Assembly (NCBI GenBank): GCA_930367205.1
Contig: OV884015.1
Coordinates: 76,895,341 to 76,959,340 of the forward strand
Direction: 5' to 3'
From: Acanthosoma haemorrhoidale
Lineage: Eukaryota; Arthropoda; Insecta; Hemiptera; Acanthosomatidae
Length of the DNA: 64,000 nt
Below are positions 23,013 through 35,830 of this stretch, in pieces. Position 1 is the first letter of the stretch. Each line of letters begins with the position of its first letter. The notes below the pieces were generated by a model. The model was not told where the DNA came from and searched no databases. It was given only the letters and a program-made list of their open reading frames with translations. The position numbers and the translations under genes are program-made.

Positions 23013-24239
23013 ACTTAAGAACTCAAATGTTTTTGTTTTTATTTGCGAAAAAATTGTATATGATGTAAAAAAAAATATCTATCTGAAAAATATACTTTTT
23101 CGGAGAAAATTTCATGGTTGGTGAGGGAGGGTCACCTTGCATTTTTCCGTTTGTCCTTAAGTTTTGCATAGGTTTTATACGTATGAGTAGTTTTTATAAC
23201 TCTAGGATACGCTTTAAAGATAACAAAAAGCTGTAATAATTTTTGACACCGTTTATGAGTAAATGGACTCCTCCTATATAAAGTGGCCCCAGGCTATGCA
23301 AGGGGGTGGATAAATTCTCTTTCTAAGCTTGGCGCAAATTTCCTTTTCTCCCTCTCGGGCTGAGCCAGTTTAGGGAGTGCTTGGTAAAACTCATTATCTG
23401 AGACTTCCCTCAGGCTCAGTGTTTTCTGAATTATGGCTAATCATTTCCAACAATATAAAGAGAAGAAGAAAAGAAAGGAATTCATCAGACTTTAACTGAC
23501 TCATTTACCACTTAACCACGCCCAAGCAAATTTTTTTTTAAATCAAGTTATAAATTTTGTTAAACAGGAGTGGATACATTTTGTAAAAAGCAAATATATC
23601 AATAAGCCAGATCCCCCCCCCTTGCGTATCTATACGGGAGGAGCTCTTATTCTAAGATTGTTCATACTCTTTGCTATGTGCATTTGACATGTATCACATT
23701 GACCTCAAAATACAAATAAGCATATCGCACTAACTGAAACAACATAAGCCATATCAAATGGTTGTAATAAGTATAACTTTCGGTCTGATAAAAAAAAAAT
23801 TGACCAATCTGTAAAATTAACCTGATAAACATGTAGAATAGTTCCATATTATATTATAATTATACGCATGAGAAAAATACAAGTCAAATCTTTATTATGT
23901 CGACACTATAATGGTTTCTTTTGGGCTTCGCGTGTTTTACATATCACATATTGCATTTGTACTCTCCTAAACAAGCAATACAAATCAGAAATTAGTGTAA
24001 AGATCGTTAACTTAGTCTAATATTTATAATATATTATTGATCTTTAATAACTCCTCTTTACTTTTAATGTGGTCAATCGGTTTATTTTTATCATTACTTG
24101 TGTCCTTGGCAAAAAAGGTCTAAATGATACTTTATAAATAGTTGTCTAGTAAAGTCCCCAAACATATTGCGTATTATTAAATAAGGCGTAAAGATCTTTA
24201 ATTTGATACCCCACTCACAAGGATAGGAAATAATTCAAA
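23013..24239. other. A+T-rich non-coding stretch
   Basis: No gene recognised. A G-run/C-run pair and a short GC-richer patch (23280-23420) are the only departures from background. Confidence 0.4.
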
Positions 24240-24357
24240 TTTATTTCTGACTGTCAGTGAACTTGGAATTTCTCGGGTTGGCATCGCTCGTGATATTTAC
24301 ACAGTGAACAGTCCGTAAACGGCCGCATAACTGAATAGACAACAATTTAAATAATAG
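24240..24357. repeat. 120-bp dispersed repeat, copy 2
   Basis: Direct-orientation partner of 18240-18357; see that entry. The high similarity across the CGG-rich core suggests that both copies are fairly young or conserved. Confidence 0.65.
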
Positions 24358-24929
24358 TTAATTACAGAGTAATTTATTAATGAACCTCTATTATTTTTCA
24401 TTTTACTTCATCATTAGCATCATCAGCACCTAAAAAGCAACCCCCTAATTAAAGAAATGGCTAAAGTTTAATCCCACTCTCATTAAAAAACCTCGTTTTC
24501 ATTAATTACATTTTCTCAATTAGGATGGAAATAAAACACATGTTAACGTTAAAATTAGGTTTTAACGTGGTACCTTTATGAGGTTTTTAATGAAGATTTA
24601 AGAATAATTTTTTTTTCGACACAGGAACCATTTCCTTTGTCTGAATTTGTTTACTCTAATTTATTACAAACGATCTTGACAAACTTTACATCGTTGAACA
24701 CATTTCTTGCGAATGTATCGTTATAGGGTGAGATGCAAAATTAATGGATGTGAAAAAACTCATGAAACCCTCACCACCTGTAACCACTTGCTCAATAGAT
24801 CTTCATCACAATCTTGACTTAGTGCTGTGTTTTCTATTTAGTTGTCGCTAAATATGAAAAATGGCTAGTTAGGATGGCTCTTCCCCTCCTTCCGTGCACA
24901 ATATTTCTTAGGTTTATTTCTTTTTCAAA

Positions 24930-25120
24930 CCATCAGTTCGCATCACTTCACTTATATATACAGTTAAAAAACTCCTGCCCATAAATCAGCTGCATACGAT
25001 CGGCCCTTCCTTGCTTGCTCTGGAATTCTCTACCTCCTAATATCCACCATGCTTCTTCCTTATGATCCTTAACACCTCTCCTATTCCACCACCTATTCGA
25101 CACCAAAAGAGATGCACGTT
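24930..25120 (+). pseudogene. LINE C-terminal remnant
   Basis: The plus strand reads VRITSLIYTVKKLLPINQLH and, after one frame slip, LLWNSLPPNIHHASS followed by a stop. LWNSLP with a preceding basic/aromatic region marks the C-terminus of many arthropod non-LTR RT ORFs. It is comparable with the minus-strand remnant at 9031-9378, although the two are not obviously the same family. Confidence 0.5.
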
Positions 25121-28100
25121 AGCCTAGAAAGAAGTCATTATATTATATTTTTTAACAGTTATTGTTGTATTTAATATTTTTATTTGATTGTTTACTACAT
25201 ATAGATAGATATTGGTTTGTATGCTATTTTTTTGTTTTTTGTTTTCTTTTGTGCTAATTTAATTGTGCGCATTTCTGCATATTATTTTTTTTTTTTATTT
25301 TGGTTTCTCATAGATGGATTCATCCATGACATTATTTACTAAAAGCAGTTAAATAATTTTTATTTTATTTCATAACTATTATTATCTTTTTTATAGTGGT
25401 TTAAACTTTATTTTACATTGTCATTATTTTTTTATTATGATGTAATAGTTCTTTTTATTTCCCAGTAGAGAATGTATCATCTGAAAATTAATGATATTCA
25501 CATTCATCCAGGACTTTGAGTTCTGGAAGAAATTTTTTTTTCTATTCTAGAGATATTTTTCATTTTCTTTTAAAAAATGCAATTGACAAGCGGACAGTGG
25601 AAGTAAGCTATCCGGAAAATGAAATAAATAAAACACAATGATCAAACACAGTTCATTATTTACGTGACTATATCCACCTGTTAGGGATAAGAGTGGATGA
25701 AATGGACTAGAGATTATCGGACTTTAGCAACAAAATCGCCTACTCAGGTGTCTTAAAATTTCATTGAGACAAGAGGGAAAATAAGTTAATTTGCCCTAGG
25801 CTTAAGTCGGCAAGTATTTGTCTTTTCCATTAAGCCCTTCAGTTGTAGGACGTCTCAGTGGGCTTAGCCTAATCTTATTATAAAATATTTCTTGCCTTTC
25901 TAAATATTCCACACAAATGCTTGTTGTCGAAACATAACCTCTTGAGAGAATATATATGAAATAAAACCGTCGTAAAATACATTGGTATATTACTTAATTA
26001 TAAAATATAAATTATATAGAAATTGGTGGTTCTGACTTGTCCTTAATAGTAATGAAAACTTCGCAAAACACAAAAAACTAAGGTAAATAACAAGGTCAGG
26101 TGGAACATGGTCTGGGTTCTGGAAACATCTGGCACTGCATGATTCTAAAACTTGCCCCGGAACGAATGCCAATGAATGTAAGAAGTCTTGGAGCCAGGTA
26201 TAAAACTTTCATAAGCCTGGAGGAGCATCTGAAATGGAACCTCACATTTTCTTTTGCAATAGGTGGATATTTTAGACGGAAATTCTCATGGAACTTTTCA
26301 ATATCTTAAGAAAGGAAAGTCAAGTGATGTTCAAAAAAAGTTAATTCGGCTATGAAGGATACGATCAACGCAATTCAAAAAAAAATAAGCAGATTTATAA
26401 AATCAATCTATTAATTAAATTATAGAAGTACTATTCACTACATACCAAACCGTATAATGTGACTAAGGAGTGACGAAAATTAATGACTTTTTCTAATTAC
26501 TTTAAATAACCTTCTAAATATAAATAATTTGATATAGAAAACAAACATATGCCGGGCTAGCGAAAAGGTTCCATAACGTATTTATTACATAGTAGCATTA
26601 TATATTGATGAATAATACAAATGATGAACAAAACAAATGAATAATGAAATGATAATCCTTTTTTTTTAATTATAACTCTTCAGAGAAGCCTCGACTTTAT
26701 TATTGGATATTGTTCTTTAAATATACCATAGTGGTTTCGCACAATCAAACGATTAATTTTTTTTTCCCTAAGCTCTTTAATTAGAAGATTAAGGATGAGG
26801 GAAAAATATAGGAATATTTGTGTTAAGTGGCTCCTTGTACTAGGAGTACCTGCTTGAAGGTGGTGTGAGGGAATTAAGGAGTGTGGGAAGCCTCGGTAGA
26901 GGTTGGTTGTTGCAGTACAGTGGTGAGAGTCCACCAGTGGCTGAACGATTAATATGAACACATACTCGTACATATAAAGGATGTGGAAAGTGATTGTCAT
27001 GAGAGATACCTCCAGGACGGCATGAGAAGTTTAAAAATTGACTGAATGGTTGTGAAAAAACCGCAGCAGTTGTGATCGAAACCACTTAATTTTATTTGTT
27101 AAAAACTCCAAGTTAATGAAATCAACTATTTGAACAAATAGACAAATTATAAATTACTAAAATAATAGGAAGGACCATATTTCGATGATTTTTCGGGAAA
27201 AGTGTGTCAATATTATTACACAATGTTATATAACATTTCCAAGACTTTTACAAATCAAATTCAGAGTTTATCATATCTAAAAAAAAATCGGAAGTAAAAT
27301 TTATCAGTTTCATTCGTAAACAAATAAATTATTAAACATTTTATTTAATTAATTAATTATCATTAATCAGATACTCTCACTAGCCTACGCATAATTTTAT
27401 TATTTGCATACTAGTTATAGTACAGAATAAAGGGCATAAGTGATAATTAATGCTTTTCTTTCCGATATTAATGAATGAATGAATGAATAAATGACCAACT
27501 AGAGGCAACATACACTTTGAGGTCCCATACTACAAGAAACAGTTTATAAACGTACTAAGAAGTTTCTAGTTTAAATTAATTACTAATTATCTATATTATT
27601 TAAAAAGGCAGTCATATTTTAAATGACAGAACCGACCTCAGTTTTTGTTTTAACACTGAACAAGTAAAAAGCTTTTCAACGCAAAGATTTATTATGTAGC
27701 CCTGTTTTCAACAAGTGAAAATAATTATTAATCGTTAATTTAGGAATCAATTAATTTTCCTATAATTTTATTAAAAATAAACTTTATTATTTAAAAGTTG
27801 TTATTATATAAACTGTATTCAAAATAAGAAATAAAAGCAAAAGAGACAAAAATATAAAATGCTGAATCACCTTTTTTACAGTTCAACAATAACAAGAAAA
27901 ACCTTTCAAGTTCAAATAATAAATAATTACCTTCATGTAAAAACTTTTTTTAAATACATTCGAATTACCTTGTGTGAAACTGAATCTTTAAAAGAATCAA
28001 ATATTGTATAAATATTTATTCAATTCTTTTGAATAAAAGTTTACTTCTAACAGTTAGTTTTTATGTTAAAAAATAAATGTTTTTTGTAACAATTGTAACA

Positions 28101-29980
28101 AAACGCCGCGGATAGAGTGAACAAATTTTGCAGGACATCACTGTGTCATAAGCTGACTTTGACAAACTTTCTCTATTATAGGTTGTATCGCAGATCAATA
28201 TTAGTGTTTTTATGACAGTTTTATCATTTCAAATTTTATTTAGCATATTTGTTTTCATTCATCAGCAGTTATATGTTGTTTGTTTAAATTCAGTTGAATA
28301 GATATTTGTTTTGTGATGCCGTTGAAATAAGTTCAATATTTACCACATTTATTTATTTGTGATTATATGTGTGTCCCTCTACGGTTTCGTGATTGGGACT
28401 CTATAACTTTTGTATTTGGTTGAACAATTTAACTTCTTTTAAAAATCCAAATAAATATTATACCGTTTTTTTTTTTCAATATCCCCCAGAGGGAACTGTT
28501 AATTTAAATATAAAAAAATATTTTTTTATGTCCCCTGCAGACTAGGTACAAATTAATAAATCCAACAAAACAAAAAATCGACAACAAACGGAAAACAAAA
28601 TAAATAATGGTTTCATCTATATTTTTTTAATTCAAAAAGTAGTAGGAAAAAAATATTAATTGTTAGTCTTTTGAAGGGTTGAATATATGAGTTTATTAAT
28701 ATGTTTGCTCAAAGAGTAGTGAAATAATATAGAACAGTGTAATTAAATGATAAATAATCAGAAAAATGTTCAATAACCTGAATAAAATACAAAATAATAT
28801 ATAAATAAAAATTAAGGAATAATAATGTAATATAAACATTATTCCTTTCTATGTAAAAATGAAGTGTTGAAATAGGAGGGTATCAAAGTACGTAAAGATA
28901 AAGCATGGCATATATGAAGAAAGATAATTCTACAGAGTGGTGGAAGGAGCAAGAAAGGAGTGGTCGAATGCTGCAGTTTAGTGGAAAAGGGGTGGGGGAA
29001 ATGTCAAAAAGACGGGATCTTGTGTCACGGGAGTAGACTGAGTAGGATTTATCTGTAGGAAAGCTATTGTGTGTGAAGGTCTTTCGAAACTGAAAGCATA
29101 TTTCAACGCGCGTCTGTAAAATATTCACAGGGTGCAGCAGTGTAAATGAATGGCAATTTTATATTGGACAGTAATTTAATTAATAAAAGCCTTAATTTTA
29201 ATTGTAAAATGGCTTAGACAAGGATGCTTTTATAGAAATATTAAAGAAACGAAAATAGACAAGTGCACGTATAGATTAAAACAAATAAATGAATATTATT
29301 AGGAAGATTGTTTATAAATATTAATGGTTTAAAGTATTGAGTCCAGAGTTAAATAGTCACTTGCTGACGCATCTTAAACTGGACTGGCTAGTGCTGCTTA
29401 GTGTGACTATCTTTTTGTTTGACAGTCTTTTATGTAAGATATGAAATAAGGATAAAGTAAGGTCACCAACTGGAAGTATAGTCGACCATAGTAACGTTAA
29501 ATGGGTTGACGAGGTTTCTCAATGGGAGTCCCTAGCACCTGATGCAAAGTCAACATCCACCACTGTGGCGATGAGGATGGCAATGAGCCGATGAATGATG
29601 TCTGATGATGAAGGTTGGAGCTAATCATCTAGACGTGTCTCACACAAGAGTTGCTTCACATCTAGGGCTGCTCAGACAAACCCTGCTGCCCAGCTGCAGG
29701 TTGCTAGATTGCTAAAATATTCACTGATAGACTAACAAAATGGAGGCGCTACAGCTATATATGACGTTACCCCTACTTTTTCCCAAAGCCTTGTTTCTTT
29801 TAAATGGATAGCTTTGTCATAAATATCATTGCTAAATCTGCATTAAACGCTAGTAAATTACGGATTCACTATGTCTAAAGTGAATTGTGTATTCTCATTA
29901 AATTGTTGATATTATTTAATCGCTGCCATAATATCTTACGCTGTTGATAATATTGTTATTCCAAATGAGGAGTCAACAAC
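25121..29980. other. Long A+T-rich stretch without recognisable genes
   Basis: Contains an (AATG)n-like microsatellite at about 27470-27490 and long poly-T/poly-A runs. Open frames of 60-106 codons occur (for example 26100-26309 + and 26680-27000 -), none with a domain I recognise. A GC-richer patch at about 29490-29760 precedes the jockey-like fragment and is unexplained. Confidence 0.4.
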
Positions 29981-30305
29981 AATTTATTAAGATAAAATTA
30001 CAATCTGCCTTCTTTATTAGGCAATAAGTAATTGAGATAAATGTTATCATTCATACCATATTTACAACATCATTCACTAGCTCATTCATACAATATTTAC
30101 AAACAGCCCAGAGGCCCCCCAAGTCCACATGATTGTCACCTTCCTCCCATGCGAAGGAGGCAGCGGAGTCTTGGGAAGTCCCACACGCTCCTAAGTCAGC
30201 CGCGTCACTGGATAAGAGCCAGCGGAGGCTGACCAAGAGCGCGAGGTTATCCCAAACGAAACGATGAAATTCGGTGTAGCAAAAATGGTCGAATCTACAA
30301 ATCAT
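29981..30305 (-). mobile_element. Jockey-like family 1, 3' untranslated region copy
   Basis: On the minus strand this copy ends with the family 3' signature ggcagattgtaatttt...AATAAA (polyadenylation signal complement at 29983-29988). Toward higher coordinates come catttacaaacagccc, the GC-rich block gaggccccccaagtccaca and further GC-rich sequence related to 44930-45075. It contains no readable RT, so it is a strongly 5'-truncated insertion. The right limit is approximate. Confidence 0.65.
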
Positions 30306-30894
30306 TTAAAAGAAACAACCTAAAACTCAAAAAATACAAATTTAAGAACTAAGCCAAAGTTATGTCAACAAACCCTGGATTGAATAAAAACTACAATTGA
30401 TCTCCTTAATTGGACAAGATGAATCGGCCAATTAGTGAGAACATTTTTAACGTTTTTGTGAGATTTTCAATTAATTGTTTAAGACAAAATACAGATTGGG
30501 AAGTCTTGACAAAATGAAAATAATACGTTTTTTTTAATAGGAATGATTGGCTATTGGATAAATTACTTAATCAGTAGAACGAAACAGCTGATGAATAAAT
30601 AAAAAAATTAACATCGACATGAACCTACTGTGGCTTTTTCTGCAGAAATCACCCTTAATATATTTCTGGGTAGGTTATTTGTCTACCAACCTTGTTATAA
30701 TTATTGTCCTAAGGAATCGATATTCTCAGAGACTAAAACCAATATCGAAACATAAAATAAATATCAACTGTTTTCCCTCATTTTCCGGTCTTTCAAAAGA
30801 ATTAGAAAAATTAAGTAAACGTATATCACCAGAACTAAAAACTCTGATCGAACATGAGAACGATAATATTCTTTAATATTTTTTAAGGAAATGA

Positions 30895-31368
30895 AGCTTG
30901 GGAAGTTCCCCACGCTCAATTATCAACAAAATCAACGATGCTAAATCTCTAGAAAAGTATAACTATAACTGACGGTGTTTTTCACAGTTCTACCACTGGT
31001 GTATATCATAAATAGTCGTATCTTGTCATATCTCATATATATATCATATCTCATCTCATATATGTCATATCTTGATAGCCCTTGGCTAGAATAAGCATAA
31101 CAATGAAACAAGCTACATAAAACATCTAGCAACCATAGATGGACATTGAAAAGACGATATTTACAGAGTTTTTCAAATATTTTTGAAAGGTTAGGGAGTA
31201 GGCTGATTGGGCGGTAAGATGATGTGTCATTGGATGGTTTACCGGGTTTGGCGAACAGGACTATAATGGATTGTTTCCAGAGGAGAGGAAAATACATCGT
31301 TCGGATAATGCAATTATATATGTAGGTTAGGAAGATTATGGATTTAGGAGTAAGTTATGGTATGTTCA
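30895..31368 (-). pseudogene. Jockey-like family 1, RT fragment (finger region)
   Basis: At 31160-31300 the minus strand encodes LLWKQSIIVLFAKPGKP and SSYRPISLLPNLSKIFEKL, which match residues about 285-322 of the intact ORF at 45135-47207. This is the LWK..xxxPKPGK..xxYRPISLL block at the start of the RT domain. Beyond 31140 the match decays. A short piece at 30895-30915 (cttgggaagttccccacgctc) resembles the 3' GC-rich region of the copy at 29981-30305. It may be one internally rearranged copy or two fragments. Confidence 0.65.
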
Positions 31369-32171
31369 GTATTTTTGTTAAAACCAAGCCATTCGTAATA
31401 TGTAATTAGTTAGGGATTGAAAAGACCGATACCAACAAATACACTCAAAGCTCTATCAACACAAAATACGGTGATGAGACATGATTGCACTGTATGACAC
31501 GTATTTAGTTGAACAGTAGAATTGAAAGTTTCATCGTCAAGTCCGCAGGTACTAATTGCGCCATGGATGGTAAGGATTATCGGATTAATTATCAATTAGC
31601 ATGACCGACCGAAATCAATAGCCACCTGCCAGGCCTAACAATGCGATTACTGTTTCCTATCTCAGCTCATTACAAACTTTAGGCTAGATAAATACACAAC
31701 GGGCAAGCAATAACCATTACCTTTTCAAAGAGGGTAAGCAATAACTTAATTGAGTATTTTGCTCAATTATTCCCAATACAGTTCATTTTTATACCGTTCA
31801 ATTTAAAAAAAAAAGATTAATGAATGACACTTAATCGCCTATTGGGAATATTTGTGTGATGTATCTCATTAAAACGGTATGAAAAATAAAATTGTAAAGT
31901 TTTCAGTTGAGAATAGTTTTTACTGAGTTAGCTCTTAGTTTTGCTGACAAATCACAGTCCCCATAAACATTTTTTCTGGTTATGTGATCTTTCCATGTGT
32001 TCGGTGCCTGTGTCACGTCATTTTCATTTTATACCAGATAAAATGCATTTTAGGTTTAAGGTTTCTTAAACAAAACTGCTGGGAACAAGAAATTTTTATT
32101 TTCTTCATATTCCCTTGTTATTAGAATTATGGAAATCAGTATAGATTCTACATAAATGAATCTATTAACAG

Positions 32172-32590
32172 TAGTTCGAGAGTTTATTCAAATATAATTC
32201 ATATTAAGAAGTTAGTCACATAGAAGTCATGGTCCACAATAAAGGTGTTTTCCTTTTTCCTATTATAATAGTTTTTTTTACCCCCCCCCTCTTTATATCC
32301 TCTTGTTATTATAAATTATGGAACTGAGTATAGATTCTACGTAAATGAGTCTATTTACTGTAGGTCATTATTATATGTCCTGTAATTTGGCTACATTTTA
32401 TACCATTTTTAATAATTTTACAAAAGTGTGATTGTTATAATGTACATTATACATTTATTGTCTAAACATGTTTAAAAGTGATGGGGGTCACCATATGAAT
32501 CATAGACTTAAAACTTACATCTAACAACAAAATCTTAACCTAATTTTCCCCGACAGTCTGTTGCCATTGAGCCGGGAAGGGTGGTGGGAT
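32172..32590 (-). repeat. Dispersed retroposon family 2, copy B
   Basis: Partner of 15745-16200 (see there). Contains catagaagtcatggtccac, a T run then C8, the gaatctatttact-like and gtcctgtaatttggctac blocks, gtgatgggggtcacc and the ending ccccgacagtctgttgcca. It lacks the 33-bp A-box-like segment of copy A. Confidence 0.6.
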
Positions 32591-32979
32591 CACCCTAACA
32601 CTGGGTTTGTTAGGCACTGTAAGAAGTAAAAAACTTTATGTGTCTAGAGTGCATGAACTCACCCACTGACGTCAAGCCAAGCAACGGCTGCAGGTCTGCG
32701 GTCTTAATTTAATTTAACCATTAACCTCTCTCAATAGAAATATCTGTACCACATTTCTTGTGAATCCATTCTGAAATTGCTGGAGACTTTGAGCTGTATA
32801 GTAAGGCAAGTATTCAGTGGGGCACCGTACAGCAGAGCTGACCGGAGGGCACAGTAGTACAGTACCCTAGTGCAATGTGGGAGCAAGATATAAACCTAAA
32901 TTAGCTGTGGGTGGCTCCTTCTACTGCATGATATAGGCATTTTAAGGAGTTCTTATCCTAAAAACTAACATGATCCGGA

Positions 32980-33115
32980 GCAAGATATTTTTTTTTTCAT
33001 AGCCCCTTGAAGAATTGCAATGATTATTTCCATTATAGATTCCCATTCGAATCTATTTACATATCAGTTTTATATTTTCTGTAGCGTCGCTACATTATAT
33101 ACATGGTTTGATTTC
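32980..33115 (-). repeat. Dispersed retroposon family 2, copy C (short)
   Basis: A T run (A tail on the minus strand), then catagcccctt, then gattcccattcgaatctatttaca and ttctgtagcgtcgctacattatatac. The same succession occurs at 63080-63330. Confidence 0.6.
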
Positions 33116-34570
33116 GTACCAAACAGAGCAAATCCACATGTATCTATGGCTGTACTTTGAAAAGACCTCTTCCGTTAAAATGACCCATGGACATTGTGAA
33201 CTCATTTATTTATTTCAATGTGAATAGTAAAATCAATTATTAAACATTTTCAGCAGAAAAGATAATTATTGTAACATACAGATACATTGAATGTTAGAAG
33301 GTTCAATAATATTGTCGTTACCAGCCTCTGAAGAGATATATATTTGAGAGGCATGAGAGTCTATCCCACAGTAGGGTGCTTTTAGATATGGAAAATCATG
33401 AACCACCGCATGAATACTATCGATCTCCCACTTCATCTTAGTTAAATATGAGGAAAATCCTACTGCGCAAGGACATTAAACATGTCCGTACATTTAATAA
33501 AAATAATTTAGGAAGCGAAAAAAAAACAGCTTTGATAACTTGAATACGTATAGTATTTAAAAATGTCCAAAATAGAAAAAGTTGGTAATTATTCAACTGG
33601 CGTATTTTGTCAAAGAAAATGAAAAACAACTTCCGCCATTATTTGTTCCATAAGTAAAATAGAGCTTTTTACTTATATCAGTTCTATAATTTAAATCTAC
33701 ATACAGCAGAGTTATTTCATTTGTTCTGGCAAATTGGCAATTGGCAACCATTGTTGCGTAAAAACCGTCTGTTACCGATACTTTTTAAATAACGTTTTGT
33801 TGGGTAAACAAACTAAACTGCCTGCATTTAAAACACTCTATGACAATCGCACTAGATTAGTTCACTTATTGCATTCCGATTACCGATCATTTTGACAGTG
33901 GAAAACCTTTTCCCAGATGGTATAATTCCTTAGGAGCCCAAGTCAGACCTGGAACGGTTTTAGCCACGAATGATTGAATGTTGTGTGTATTCCAAACATC
34001 CTTGAGACATTCAAAACAGATCTTACCTCCAGGAGGTATGCCCTCTGATTCACTTCTCAAATTAAATAGCCCTGCTTTGAAGAAACTGCATATACAAGTG
34101 GATATAATCCTGTCATGGAAGTTACAATGTAAAATGAAAAATGAACATTTTAGACTGCAGATAAAGTCACTCACGAGTGATCTTAATGCGGATTTAAAAA
34201 CGGGCAATAATACGAGAAAAAGCTATAAATAAACAATCACTAAATATCGAGGAATATAGTCATAATAAGTAAATATCAATAGTTAATGTACTTTCATTTG
34301 AGAATGTACTTCCATATGTATGTGCCGTTTACACCAGGGTAAACTCTAGTCAAGCGTGTTGATTGTGTGCATTAAATTCCACCTATTTCATATTTTTCGC
34401 CTATTTTGTCGACATAATCGTATTTTCAAATTATTTAACTTTAAAGCATCTTTTTGCGTCATTCTCCATCAAATTTACGCTGATTAAACACCTCTTTTGT
34501 GGATGTTTCAAACTTTTAAAAATCTTCAGTTCAGCTAGTTACTTTAGTTACTTGACCTAAGAAGATCCTG
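33116..34570. other. A+T-rich non-coding stretch
   Basis: Open frames of 63-106 codons on both strands overlap one another (for example 33887-34207 - and 33978-34232 +), and none has a recognised domain. Confidence 0.4.
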
Positions 34571-35000
34571 TCCGTCCGTAACTTTCGAATTGATATGCTT
34601 CCCAAGTCCAATACTGTTAGATACCCAGGTTTCCATCTCGACAGAATACTGACTTAGACACATCACACGACTTAAAAGACAAGAATTTATCAGACCAATT
34701 TACCCAGAATGTTTTTTAAGCAGTCTCCAGACATAAGCTAAAAATTAAGCTCTTAAACTATAAATCTCAACACAGGCCAAATAATAGGAAAATACAATGA
34801 AATATACTTCAGTCTATACAAATGACTCAATGTAGACTGATAATAAATACTCTTCCTGCTCTGGTGATTGATAATCTTCATTCTTGATTAGGCTAAAATC
34901 CTTTGAGTTTAATGATTCAGTCGTATTCGTAGCAGGAGGTCATTATGAAAAATACTTATGATGTTTTGTCCACAAAGGGTTCTGGATCATAATGACATCT
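34571..35000 (+). pseudogene. Ancient jockey-like RT C-terminal fragment
   Basis: Plus-strand reading gives SNTVRYPGFHLDRILT (compare SNTVRYLGFHLDKRLT in the intact ORF), then KTRIYQTN, and later RLIINTLPALVIDNLHS in the position of the VLRTIVNAP block. Stops are frequent. Orientation is opposite to the other family copies, and divergence is much greater, so it may be a related subfamily. The region to about 35200 may also belong to it but is not readable. Confidence 0.6.
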
Positions 35001-35571
35001 GATCAATATCTGCCGGTCCTCCTTCGTGAAGAAAAATCAGTTTTAATCTCCAGGACAATAAGAAACCAACAACATTAAGAAGTTAAAAGAAAGAAGAACT
35101 TCTGGAAGTCGTAGAGTAAGTAACAGCTGCCTAGCAAGAAAAAGTAAAAGCCATCAAGAATATTTTCAGTAACTCCATTGTGGTAAGAACACCTTCATTG
35201 TTTGAACGAACTGCTGAGAACTCTTCTTTTAATAAATATTGTATTAATTTAGGTTATCTTATTTGATTTTTGATGACCTATGTATTTGTTCTGGTTTAGT
35301 TTGGTACTTAAAATCCAAGGGATTCAGAACATTTAAATTATTCGATGAATGTTATATTATCATTGACTAGCCTGAAGAGAGAGAATGTACATTCATTCAG
35401 GTACGGGTCAACCTAGGTATGTCTGCCTTTAAGTTCCACGGTAATATTCTAAAAAATGCTACAATGATAACATTTTTAAGATACATCTTTCAAACTTCGA
35501 AGTATGCTGATTTCATTTTTTGTTTATTATTACAACGGATAATCCAATCCCAAGAACAAATGTAAGCATCA

Positions 35572-35830
35572 TTTTTTTTTTTTTTTTCATAACCCTTTTT
35601 ATTTATCATTTTTTACAATTTAATGTGAACAAAATTCAGTGAACAAAATATTTACAAATTTCTCCTCTTGCTCCATACACAGATGCATTCGAAGGAGGGT
35701 AGGATTACAATAACAATTTTCTATTTGAAGTTAAAAAGTCAATATATAAATATACAGGACTAGGTGATGGGGTTCATCTTCGGTTTACAATGATAGTAAG
35801 CACCAGGGAATGTCTAAACACGCGTTTATT
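35572..35830 (-). repeat. Poly(A)-tailed retroposon family 1, copy B
   Basis: A T run at about 35572-35588 (A tail on the minus strand), then cataacccttttt, tttctcctcttgctcc, acagatgcattcgaaggaggg, gaagttaaaaagtc and ctaggtgatggggttcatctt. The order of blocks is the same as in copies A and C. Confidence 0.65.

Noticed and set aside
26100..26309. 69-codon plus-strand frame and neighbouring frames with protein-like strings
   Set aside because: No domain recognised, the adjacent frames contain stops, and there is no repeat partner in the window. I could not support a gene.
28883..29128. Minus-strand 81-codon frame with a possible RT C-terminus (RSRLF...HHSVEL)
   Set aside because: The resemblance is too weak; the LWNSLP core is missing.
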